In this document: in pieces, positions 17,217 through 25,504 of the stretch | Numbering within the stretch: the stretch's first letter is position 1 | How the letters are laid out: each line of letters opens with the position of its first letter | Source of the DNA: Phycisphaeraceae bacterium | Lineage (GTDB): Bacteria; Planctomycetota; Phycisphaerae; Phycisphaerales; UBA1924 | DNA: 64,000 nucleotides | NCBI GenBank assembly: GCA_026126305.1 | Contig: JAHCJI010000007.1 | Location: 1 to 64,000, forward strand | Reading direction: 5' to 3' | Program-made: the position numbers and the translations under genes | Notes under the pieces: generated by a model | The model's input: the letters and a program-made list of their open reading frames with translations, nothing else | The model's database searches: none | Told to the model about the DNA's origin: nothing

Positions 17217-19580
17217 ATGGCCAGGCGAGCCCAAGCCGGTCGGGTCGATGGTCGAGCCGGCCCGCCCTCCAGCGAGCCCGTTGCCGACGCATTCGCCGGG
17301 CACTCTGGTCGCCCGTCCGCCGAGCCGGTGGATCTGGCCCGGCTGATGGACACGTACGCCGCCCTGTGCGAGTCGTCCGAGCTCGAGCGGGCGCGGTGCA
17401 TGGACACCCTGCGCCGGGAGGACCCGGCCACGGCGGCCGCCCTGGGCCGGATGCTCGAGGCCGAGGCCAGCGGCCGGGCCGGGACGCTCGATACGCCGCT
17501 GCTGGACATGGACGCCGCGCTCGGTCTGCCCGGGCAACCCATGGGCTCCTTGCCGGGCCATGTCCCGGCGCTGGGCGTGCGGTACCGTGTCGTGCGGCCG
17601 CTGGGTTTTGGTGCCCACGGCGATGCGTACCTGGCCCGCCAGTTGCAGCCGGTGGAGCGAGACGTGGCTATCAAGGTGCTGCGTCCCAGCCAGGTGCGGC
17701 CCAGCACCGTCGAGCGCATGGCCCGCGAGGCACGGGCTCTGGCGACACTGAACCACCCGGGCATTGCCACGGTGTACGAGGCGGGCCAGGCCGACGATGG
17801 CCGGCCGTTCATCGCCACCGAGTACGTGCCCGGCGAGCCCATCGATCGCTGGAGTGTTGCCGCCCAGGCGACGGCGCGGCAGCGCTGCCGCGCGCTCTCG
17901 CTGGTCTGTCGAGCCGTGGAGCACATGCACCAGCGTGGCGTGATCCACCGCGACCTCAAGCCGACGAACATCCTGGTGTCGGGGCCGGGAGACGATCCCT
18001 GTCCCAAGATCCTGGACCTGGGTATCGCCAGGATCATTGGGCAAGAGGGGCACGCGCCGCCCACCCTCACGCAAGAGGGCGCCCTGATGGGAAGCCTGGG
18101 CTACATCGCGCCCGAGCAGTTCCAAGGCGATGCTGCCGACACGCGCAGCGACATCTTCGCGCTGGGTCGGGTGCTCGAGCGTTTGCTCAAGGGCCAGGAC
18201 GACCCGTGGCTTGCGAGGAACGCGCGAGACGTTGCCGCCGTAGTTCGGATGGCGACCGAGGCCGAGCCCGCGCGGCGGTACGCGTCGGCGGGCGCGCTGG
18301 CCGACGACCTTGAGGCCCTGGTCTCGGGCGAGCCCGTGGCCGCACGGCGGCAGACGCTGGCCGAGTCGATGTGGCGGCTGGTGCGCAACAACAAGGCCGG
18401 CACGCTCCTGGCCGTGGTCGCGCTGGCGGCGGTGGTGGGCGGTGGGGCCGCCGTGGCGCACAAGTCCAGCCGCCTGTCCCAGGCGAACCAAGCGCAGAAG
18501 GAGATCCTCAAGGACACCCTCGACGGGCTGGTGCGCATCCTGGGCCGCTATCCGGGCACCCGTGCCGAGCGGGTCGCGCTGGCCGACCAGATGGAGTCTC
18601 AGCTGCGGATGCTCATGGCCCTTTCCCCCCGCGACCACGAGTTACGGGTGCTCGCCGGGCGCGTGGACCTGGAGCGTGCCAACATCGCCATGAGCGAAGC
18701 GGCCTTCCACGTGGCCGAGCCGCTGGCGCGCTCGGCCGCGGGGGTCATCGACCGGTACACCGATCCCAGGACGGCCGATACCAAGGACCTGCGGATCCTC
18801 GCCCACGCCCTGATCATCTGGGGCGACAGCCTCTACCACACGGGCGCAGCGGACCAGGCAAGGGTCCAGCACGAGCGTGCGATGGCCATCCATGAGCAGG
18901 GCCTGCGGCGAGATCCCACGCACGTCGGTTTGCTGGACGACTTGTGCTGGAGTTACGACCGGCTGGGGAACTGGTCCGGGTCCGAGGTGGCGCACCGCGA
19001 CGGATCCGAGGCATGGGGCGCGACGCGGTTGCAGCTTGCCCAGCGGCTGCTCGACCTGGACCCGGATCGTGTCTTGTCGCAGTACAATCTTGCCGTCGCG
19101 CACGCGCGGCTGGCCGCGTTGTACGAGGTCCACGACCCCGGGCGCGCTCTGGAGCACGGTGGCCGGGCCATCGCAACGCTCGAAGCCCTGGTGGCCGACG
19201 ATCCCGGTCGCGTGGGCTTTGTCCACATGCTTGCGGGCGCCCATCGCGTGCAGGGCCGCATCGTACAGAACATGCAACGGACGCGCGATGCCATCGCCCA
19301 TTACGAACGGGCCTATGCCGTGCTGCTCACGCACCTGTCGATCGACCGGGGACGCACGGTGGGCCCAGACCCCTACGCCGCGCGGATGCTGCTGTCCACG
19401 GCGCTTCCGCTGGCGAGCCTGTACGCGCTCGTGGGAGACCGGGAGTCCATCGAGTTGCTGATTGCCTCGGGCGCGCCCTATGCCACGGCGGAGGTCCTGG
19501 CTGGCTACGCCCAGGGTCTCGGGGCCGACTCCGACTTCCGCCACTGGGAAGAACTCGTCCGCGCCTCCGGCATGGATTGA
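17217..19580 (+). CDS. Ser/Thr protein kinase paired with the upstream sigma factor
   Basis: 787 aa. Kinase domain about residues 122-390: glycine loop GFGAHGDAY (130-138), AIK Lys153, HRDLKPTN Asp246, DLG in place of DFG (Asp267), APEQ at the activation-segment end. The activation segment is followed by a short C-lobe. One membrane helix near 393-417, then an extracytoplasmic helical region with TPR-like repeats (ARVQHERAMAIHEQGLRRDP, YNLAVAHARLAALYEV). Known biology: some ECF sigma factors are switched on by phosphorylation by a genetically linked Ser/Thr kinase; the tight coupling here fits that model. The 90-residue N-terminal segment before the kinase resembles that of the kinase at 12639. 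Confidence 0.92.
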   Translation: MARRAQAGRVDGRAGPPSSEPVADAFAGHSGRPSAEPVDLARLMDTYAALCESSELERARCMDTLRREDPATAAALGRMLEAEASGRAGTLDTPLLDMDAALGLPGQPMGSLPGHVPALGVRYRVVRPLGFGAHGDAYLARQLQPVERDVAIKVLRPSQVRPSTVERMAREARALATLNHPGIATVYEAGQADDGRPFIATEYVPGEPIDRWSVAAQATARQRCRALSLVCRAVEHMHQRGVIHRDLKPTNILVSGPGDDPCPKILDLGIARIIGQEGHAPPTLTQEGALMGSLGYIAPEQFQGDAADTRSDIFALGRVLERLLKGQDDPWLARNARDVAAVVRMATEAEPARRYASAGALADDLEALVSGEPVAARRQTLAESMWRLVRNNKAGTLLAVVALAAVVGGGAAVAHKSSRLSQANQAQKEILKDTLDGLVRILGRYPGTRAERVALADQMESQLRMLMALSPRDHELRVLAGRVDLERANIAMSEAAFHVAEPLARSAAGVIDRYTDPRTADTKDLRILAHALIIWGDSLYHTGAADQARVQHERAMAIHEQGLRRDPTHVGLLDDLCWSYDRLGNWSGSEVAHRDGSEAWGATRLQLAQRLLDLDPDRVLSQYNLAVAHARLAALYEVHDPGRALEHGGRAIATLEALVADDPGRVGFVHMLAGAHRVQGRIVQNMQRTRDAIAHYERAYAVLLTHLSIDRGRTVGPDPYAARMLLSTALPLASLYALVGDRESIELLIASGAPYATAEVLAGYAQGLGADSDFRHWEELVRASGMD

Positions 19581-19611
19581 ATCCGCAGGGCACGAACGCG
19601 GCGGCACACCG

Positions 19612-19654
19612 AAAGAAACAGCACCGCGCCCGCCAGTCGGCCGGCGCGGTGCTG
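19612..19654 (-). terminator. Intrinsic terminator after the 19683 gene
   Basis: 12-bp stem between 19619-19630 and 19643-19654 (CAGCACCGCGCC read on the minus strand) followed by GTTTCTTTC. It may also stop the converging kinase transcript. Confidence 0.7.
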
Positions 19655-19682
19655 AAAGGAGAGGAACCGGGTCGTGTGCCCG

Positions 19683-21767
19683 TTACGGGCAGCCCAGAGC
19701 GAACTCGTTCTGGAAGGCGAGGAAGTCGAAGATGGTGAGTTGGCCATCGCCGTCGAAGTCGGCGGCAAGGTCGCCCATGGCGAACAGGTTCTGGAAGGCC
19801 AGGAAGTCGAAGATGGTCAGCAGTCCATCGCCGTCGATGTCGGCGCGGCATACAGCCACGGGCTGTCCAAGGACGCTGATTTCCAGCCTTGGGCTTAGCA
19901 CACCAGCAGCGGGCGTCTGTCCGCGATAGGTGGCCGCGACGAAGGGGTCTTCGTCGTCCACGAAGACCAGCGTCAACTGATTGGTGGTTTCAATCTTTTC
20001 GGCCAGGCTCGTGGGAAGCCACAAGCGTTCGGCGGAACCCAGGGGTCCTCCCTGCCGGTCGTACCGATCGACGGCACCCGTGCTGCGGACGATGTACGTG
20101 TACGAGAGGATGGGGTCGGGGTCGCCCAGGGGCATCTGTGGACGTGCTGGCACGGTCGAGAAGTCAAAGAATGGGAAGAACAGCGGGCTGCTCGGTGACT
20201 TCGCATCGGTCCGATCGTCCGTGGTAAAGAAGACGTTGATCCGCCCGGACTGCGAAAAGAACGCGTTGCTTTGCGTGAGTTCCAGGGCAATGTCCTCGAC
20301 GGTCCATCCGCCGGGGAAGAGGGCGTCGAGATCACGCCTCAAGTCGGACAGATCCCAACGAAGCACGCCATAGGAAGCGAACGATGTCCCGCCGCTGACA
20401 AAGCCCTGGATGTTGAAGAAAGTGTCGCCTCCCGGTGGTAAGCGGGGGCCGCCCGGTTGGATCGTGCCGCTCTGGGACGCGAACACGGCGCGGGTCTCGC
20501 GCTGCAGCGGTGGGCAGCCCCAGCGTGCGATGCGGCTGGCATCCGCGCCGCCGGCCTGGGTGAAGATGCCCCCGGCGAAGAGAGCCCGCTCCGGGCCAGC
20601 CTGGTATGTAGCGAGCGTTTCCACGACGCTGCTCACACCAGAGTCCAGGGCCGACCATTGATCGCCGTCCCAGCGTGCGATCTGCCCGACGGGAACACCA
20701 CCGGCCAGGGTCATCAGGCCGCCGGCGTACAACTGCTCTCCATCGCCGTCATCATGAACGACCAGCGCTCGGATGGAATTGTTCACTTGGGCCCCAAGAG
20801 CGCTCCAGGCACGCCCATCCCAGCGTGCCAAGTAACGTGCGGGTAGTCCCCCGGCGTCGATGAATCGGCCTCCGGCGTACAGAGCCGGTCCAGAACCATC
20901 ATCGAAGACCGCCAACGCGTTCACAAAGTCGTTGACCCCCTCGGCCAGAGGCTCCCAACGAGTGCCATCCCACCGGGCTATGTGCGCCGCTGGCGCGCCG
21001 CCCGCGTTTTCAAAGCTTCCTCCCGCGTACAGCGCCGGTCCCGTGCCATCATCGAAAACGGTCAGCGCCCGCACCAAGCCATCGACCCCTTCGCCCAAGG
21101 GCAACCACTGCCCCCCTTGCCACTTGGCGATGTTGCTCGCCGCGACGCCTCCGGCCTCGTTGAATTCACCGCCAGCGAAGAGCGCGGGCCCGGATCCGTC
21201 ATCGAAGGAAGCCAGTGCCGTAACGGCGGTAAATGTCCCGCTCCCGGCAATGCCCGAGCCCAGAGGCTCCCAACTCGTGCCGTCCCAGCGAGCGACGCGG
21301 CGAGCCGGGGTGCCGCTCGCGGTTGAAAACTGCCCGCCCGCGTAGAGCGCCGGCCCGCGCCCATCGTCATGGACCGCCATCGCCCAGACCCTGGAGCTCA
21401 GCCCCAGGCCCAGGGCGCTCCACTGCGCACCGTCCCATCGCGCCACGTTGCTGACCGCAACGCCGCCAGCACGATCAAACACCCCCCCGACGAAGAGGGC
21501 GGGTCCCGAACCGATGTCCATGGTAACCAAAGTATTGACTTCCGTGACCACGCCACCGCTGAGCCCTTCACCAAGGGAGGTCCACGACGTTGGACACGCT
21601 TGCGCAGAGGCCGGCGAGGCCAACGCGCCGGTCAAGGCCATCACGGCCAGGCCGATGGCGCGCGGCCCGAGTGAGCGGAGCAGTCGAGCCCGGATCGTGC
21701 TTGCTTCCAGGGCTCTGGCGCGTGTGGCCACGATGTCACAGTTCGGCTTTGGGTACAGGCGAGACAT
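19683..21767 (-). CDS. Secreted 50-aa-repeat protein with extra domain and GC-type dockerin
   Basis: 694 aa. A long N-terminal signal region (about 55 residues, ALASPASAQA). Seven repeats of about 50 residues follow, built on VFDDGxGPALYAGG and IARWDGxxWxPLG, probably a beta-propeller. Residues about 430-630 are a separate beta-rich domain (FNIQGFVSGGTSFASYGVLR) absent from its relatives. The end has DIDGDGLLTIFDFLAFQ and DFDGDGQLTIFDFLAFQ and stops at GCP. The repeat region is homologous to the larger proteins at 25505 and 39323. GGAGA lies 9 bp before ATG 21767. Function unknown; probably extracellular. Confidence 0.9.
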   Translation of the reverse strand: MSRLYPKPNCDIVATRARALEASTIRARLLRSLGPRAIGLAVMALTGALASPASAQACPTSWTSLGEGLSGGVVTEVNTLVTMDIGSGPALFVGGVFDRAGGVAVSNVARWDGAQWSALGLGLSSRVWAMAVHDDGRGPALYAGGQFSTASGTPARRVARWDGTSWEPLGSGIAGSGTFTAVTALASFDDGSGPALFAGGEFNEAGGVAASNIAKWQGGQWLPLGEGVDGLVRALTVFDDGTGPALYAGGSFENAGGAPAAHIARWDGTRWEPLAEGVNDFVNALAVFDDGSGPALYAGGRFIDAGGLPARYLARWDGRAWSALGAQVNNSIRALVVHDDGDGEQLYAGGLMTLAGGVPVGQIARWDGDQWSALDSGVSSVVETLATYQAGPERALFAGGIFTQAGGADASRIARWGCPPLQRETRAVFASQSGTIQPGGPRLPPGGDTFFNIQGFVSGGTSFASYGVLRWDLSDLRRDLDALFPGGWTVEDIALELTQSNAFFSQSGRINVFFTTDDRTDAKSPSSPLFFPFFDFSTVPARPQMPLGDPDPILSYTYIVRSTGAVDRYDRQGGPLGSAERLWLPTSLAEKIETTNQLTLVFVDDEDPFVAATYRGQTPAAGVLSPRLEISVLGQPVAVCRADIDGDGLLTIFDFLAFQNLFAMGDLAADFDGDGQLTIFDFLAFQNEFALGCP

Positions 21768-22072
21768 GCTGGGTCTCCGTTGGGTTGCTTGGACGTTCGG
21801 GCGATCGCTTCGCCCCTAGGGGCTCAGGCAAAGGGCGGGGCCCTTGTATGGATGACCAGCGTCAAGCGTGGCAGGATTCGCAACCCGATACAAAGAAAAA
21901 CCGCAAGCCGGCATCGCCGCCCGGCCCAGCCCATCGCTCCAGATTCCCCTCGCAACCCGCCCGGACACCCCACCAGAACCCGCAATGCAGCCCCGTGCGA
22001 CAGGCAGAGCCCGGTGCCACCCACCACGAAAGCGCACTGGGGCCGTGCCGGGACGGGTGCGACACGGAACTG
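21768..22072. other. Intergenic gap, nothing recognised
   Basis: Must contain the promoter of the 19683-21767 gene. No clear hexamers, repeats or ORF with a ribosome-binding site were found. Confidence 0.5.
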
Positions 22073-22097
22073 AAAAATGGGGCCGGGCCTCGGCCCC
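22073..22097 (-). terminator. Intrinsic terminator overlapping the kinase stop codon
   Basis: On the minus strand GGGGCC (22097-22092), 7-nt loop, GGCCCC (22084-22079), then ATTTTTCAG. The stem begins in the TAG of the kinase gene. Confidence 0.7.
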
Positions 22098-24532
22098 TAC
22101 CGCATGGCTTCCAAAGCCGCGATCACGGCGTCGTAGTCGCGCTCGTAGACGTCCAGCTCCCTCGCATTGAGCCAGCCGCGTTCCTTGCGATCGGCCAGCA
22201 GTTGCCTTGCCAGGACGGCCCATCCCAGGCCGGCATCCACGAGGTGTCGCGGCGCGCCGGGCGATCGGCCATCGTGATTGGCGATCGTCATGGCCAAGCG
22301 GACGAGGGTGACCTCGTAGGTTCGAACCACGATGAGCTGATCGGGTGAGGCCAGCGCGGCACGGCGTCCCGCTTCGAGGGCCAGGTCGGCCTGTTCGGCG
22401 AAGCCCGTCCAGTTGCCGCCATGGGCGTGAGCATCGGCCAGGAGCCTATGGGCCCTGGAGACATACTGCCCCGCTCGCGGGTGGTTCGCATCCATCCATC
22501 GGGCGGCTTCAACGGCCTCTTGCGCCACCCGGGCGGCCCGCGCGGGCGGAAACTCGGGGGCCTCGCCAACGGCGTACGCACGCCAGAAGAGGGCGTCGAT
22601 GACCGCCAGGTTCGATGAGAAATCATGGGGAGCCAGTTCGCGGGCCCTCCGCGCGTGCTCGATGGCCGTTTTCGTCGCCGCCTCGATGCTCGTTGGTTTG
22701 GCACCAATGGCTTCGAGTCTGCGACTGTGCTGCCACCACATGATGGAGGACCATCGCCAATACCGGGGTTCATCGCGAAGCGCGGCCTCGAGTCCGGCCA
22801 TGCGTTCCAGTCGACGTGCGCTGTGTTCGGCATAGAAGGCGGGGTCCAGGTTGTGATTCCTGTGCATCGCGTCGGACTGCTCGCGATGTTCGACCCACAA
22901 CAAGACCAGCTGCGCTGTGGGGGTGGCCGGGTCTTTCAGCCGGTCCAACAGAGCGCGGGCCCGGGCGATGGCGGCCGTCGAGCCGTCCATGACGCCCACC
23001 TCGTAGACCACCAGCTCGCTCAGGCGGGCGTATGCCAGGGCCAGTTCCAACAGGAGTTCGTCATCGGCACCCGCCACGGTGGCCATGCGGTCGAGCGTGT
23101 CCGAGGCCGCGTCGATGAGCCTCGAACGCATGGACTCGGTTGCCGGAGCGAGTGCAAGGTCGTCGGCGTGCTCTTCGATGATCCACGACAGGAAGCGACG
23201 AGAATCTTCGAAGAGGGCCTCGGCCCGGTCGCGGGCCAGCGCCACCTCGCGCTGGCTGTTGGCGTAGACCGCGCCGGTTGCCAGCAGCGCCACGGCCACC
23301 GCGGCCGAAGCCGACAGCGGCACCCAGTGGCGACGGGCGAACAGCAGGGCTCGCTTGGCCCGTCCGGGCGGGCGGAGCAGCAGCGGGCGGCCATCGAGGG
23401 CGCGGTCGATGTCGTTGGCCAGGGACTCGGCGCTGGCGTGGCGGTGCTCGGGCTCGGGCGCGGCGGCGCAGATGGCCACCGTCAGGAGCTGGTCGCGCAC
23501 CGAAAGGCCGCGGGGTATCGGCGGGCGCGCGTTGAGCTTGCGTTCGAGGGCCTCGGCCTGGCTCAGGCCGGCGATGGCGACCATGGGCTCGCCGGTGAGC
23601 AACTCGTACAGCACCAGCCCGAGCGCGTACACGTCGCAGCGCAGGTCGACCGGGCGCGTGGCGGGGGTGAGCTGCTCGGGGGCCATGTAGTGGGGCGTGC
23701 CCACGATTGCCCCGGCGGTGGTCATGGTGGCCTGGGCGTTGTCGGGGTCGTCCAGGCGCAGCAGGCGGGCCACGCCCAGGTCCAGCAGGATGGGCCGGTG
23801 GGCGCTGTCCACCAGGATGTTGGCCGGCTTGATATCGCGATGCACCACGCCGCGCAGGTGGGCAAAGTGGGCCGCGCGGGCGATGAAGGCGATGGCCGCG
23901 GCGACCTCTTGCGTGGTCTTGCCCCGGGCCCACTGGTCCAGGGGCTGGCCATCGACCAGTTGCATCGCGATGGCCGCCAGGCGCTCGCCGGCTTCGGTGT
24001 GCGCCGTGCCGGCGGCCAGCAGGCGGGCGATGCCCGGGTGCTCGAGCCGCGCCAGCGCGCTGGCCTCGGCCCGGAAGCGCCGCCGGGCCTCGGCCGAGGC
24101 CACGCTCTCGCGCAGCACCTTCAGCGCGCACCGGCCCCCGCCATCTAGGCGCACGCGATAGACCTCGGCGAAGCGGCGCTGGTCGTCGGCGCTCAGCAAG
24201 GCCTCGACCACGCCCGGGCCAGCGGGCGTGCCGATGGCCCGGCCGTCTTCGAGCAGCCGCGGCGGCCCGCCCTGGGACTCGTCCGGGTCGACCAGGGCCC
24301 GGGCGTCCAGCAGCGGCTCGAGCGGCCGTGCCGCGGCGGCATCGATCAACGCCCGGGCCCGGGCGATGGCGTGCGGGTCGTCGTTCTGGTGCTCGTTGAG
24401 GTACGCGAGGGCGTCGCCGCTTTCCATGGCCGCGTCGAACCACTCCCGCACGCGGGCGGGCAGGTCGGGCTGGGCGGACGTGTCGGGCCGGTGCATATCC
24501 ATCCATGCGTGCGGGCGGGGCGTGGGCGACAC
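22097..24532 (-). CDS. Ser/Thr protein kinase with degenerate glycine loop, paired with sigma factor
   Basis: 811 aa from GTG 24532. Catalytic residues are kept: ALKVL Lys138, alpha-C Glu156, HRDIKPAN Asp233, DLG Asp251, APEQ. The region where the ATP-binding glycine loop should lie (about 110-126, SADDQRRFAEVY) has no glycines, so nucleotide binding may be altered. A membrane helix lies near 415-437. The C-terminal 370 residues are helical and probably extracytoplasmic. It starts 3 bp after the sigma gene stop (TGA-GCC-GTG), mirroring the 17213/17217 junction. ATGs at codons 11 and 13 are alternative starts. Confidence 0.9.
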   Translation of the reverse strand: MSPTPRPHAWMDMHRPDTSAQPDLPARVREWFDAAMESGDALAYLNEHQNDDPHAIARARALIDAAAARPLEPLLDARALVDPDESQGGPPRLLEDGRAIGTPAGPGVVEALLSADDQRRFAEVYRVRLDGGGRCALKVLRESVASAEARRRFRAEASALARLEHPGIARLLAAGTAHTEAGERLAAIAMQLVDGQPLDQWARGKTTQEVAAAIAFIARAAHFAHLRGVVHRDIKPANILVDSAHRPILLDLGVARLLRLDDPDNAQATMTTAGAIVGTPHYMAPEQLTPATRPVDLRCDVYALGLVLYELLTGEPMVAIAGLSQAEALERKLNARPPIPRGLSVRDQLLTVAICAAAPEPEHRHASAESLANDIDRALDGRPLLLRPPGRAKRALLFARRHWVPLSASAAVAVALLATGAVYANSQREVALARDRAEALFEDSRRFLSWIIEEHADDLALAPATESMRSRLIDAASDTLDRMATVAGADDELLLELALAYARLSELVVYEVGVMDGSTAAIARARALLDRLKDPATPTAQLVLLWVEHREQSDAMHRNHNLDPAFYAEHSARRLERMAGLEAALRDEPRYWRWSSIMWWQHSRRLEAIGAKPTSIEAATKTAIEHARRARELAPHDFSSNLAVIDALFWRAYAVGEAPEFPPARAARVAQEAVEAARWMDANHPRAGQYVSRAHRLLADAHAHGGNWTGFAEQADLALEAGRRAALASPDQLIVVRTYEVTLVRLAMTIANHDGRSPGAPRHLVDAGLGWAVLARQLLADRKERGWLNARELDVYERDYDAVIAALEAMR

Positions 24533-24535
24533 GGC

Positions 24536-25276
24536 TCAGGGCTCGCCGGCCGGGGACGAGCGCTCCAACCGATTGGCCAACCCATTGGCCAACCCATTAG
24601 CCAACCAGGCCCGGGCGTAGGCCCAGTCTCGCTCGACCGTCTTGGTGCTGACCCCTTCGGCCTCGGCGATGATTGAAGAGGGCAGCCCGCCGAACAGCCG
24701 CAGCGAGGCGACGCGGGCCGCCCGCTCGCTGTTGGGCGAGCCCTCGGCGGCCAGCTCGTGCAGCAGGCGTTCGATGTCCAGCAGGCGGTCGGCCTGGGCG
24801 CTCGTCAGTTCGATATGGCCGGACGCCCGCTCGTCGGCATCCGCGGCCCCGTTCATGGGGGCGTGGGCGTGGCGTCGCTGGCGTTTGCGGGCCTGGTCGA
24901 TGAGCACCTGCCGGGCCGCCCGGGCCACGGCCCCCAGGAAGTGGGCCCGGCTCTGCCAGGGCCCGCCGCTCTCGAGCTTGAGCCACACGTCCTGGACCAG
25001 GCAGGTCAGCTGCGGCCGGTCGACCCACGCGTCGGCCCGGCCCGCCAGCCCGCCCTTCTCGCGCATCAGGACGGCGGCGACGGCCTCGCGCATGGCCGCC
25101 AGCCGCACGCCCTCGGCGTCGAAGGCATCGTCCGCGACCCGGTTGAAGTGGTCGGTGAGCCGCTCGACCTCCACGTTGACCCCCACGCCGACCCCCACGC
25201 CGACCCCACCGTTGGCTCCACCGTTGGCCCCCCCGTTGGCCTTCACGGTTTCCTGCCGGGCCCGGCCCTGCCGCAT
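24536..25276 (-). CDS. ECF-type RNA polymerase sigma factor (kinase-linked), second copy
   Basis: 246 aa from ATG 25276 with AGGGGGGG about 8 bp upstream. Residues 12-35 are a low-complexity Gly/Asn/Val run (GGANGGANGGVGVGVGVG). Sigma2 is visible (TCLVQDVWLKLES, SRAHFLGAVARAARQVLIDQARKRQRR) and sigma4 carries the HTH (LPSSIIAEAEGVSTKTVERDW). The C-terminal end repeats LANG three times, encoded by 15-bp DNA repeats at 24575-24610. Expected to work with the adjacent kinase. Only modest similarity to the sigma factor at 16548, so the pairs are old or diverged in function. Confidence 0.88.
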   Translation of the reverse strand: MRQGRARQETVKANGGANGGANGGVGVGVGVGVNVEVERLTDHFNRVADDAFDAEGVRLAAMREAVAAVLMREKGGLAGRADAWVDRPQLTCLVQDVWLKLESGGPWQSRAHFLGAVARAARQVLIDQARKRQRRHAHAPMNGAADADERASGHIELTSAQADRLLDIERLLHELAAEGSPNSERAARVASLRLFGGLPSSIIAEAEGVSTKTVERDWAYARAWLANGLANGLANRLERSSPAGEP

Positions 25277-25504
25277 GTCGGCACCCCCCCTGTCTCTCGC
25301 ACCGGCTCGCCCACAACCGCCCCAGAATCGCCCCAGAATCGCGGCGTGGGGATCGATCGAGTGTAAGGCCGCGCCCCAACGCCCGTTACGCAACGCGTCG
25401 CGGCGGGCAGGGCACGGTGAGATGTACCGGGCGGTGGGGCCATGGATGCGGGCGGTGGCCGCGCGAGCGCGGAGTGCCGGGTTGCGATTGGTCGCCCGTA
25501 GGGC

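Noticed and set aside
24575..24610. Separate repeat element (GGCCAACCCATT steps)
   Set aside because: It is inside the sigma gene and simply encodes its C-terminal LANG repeats.
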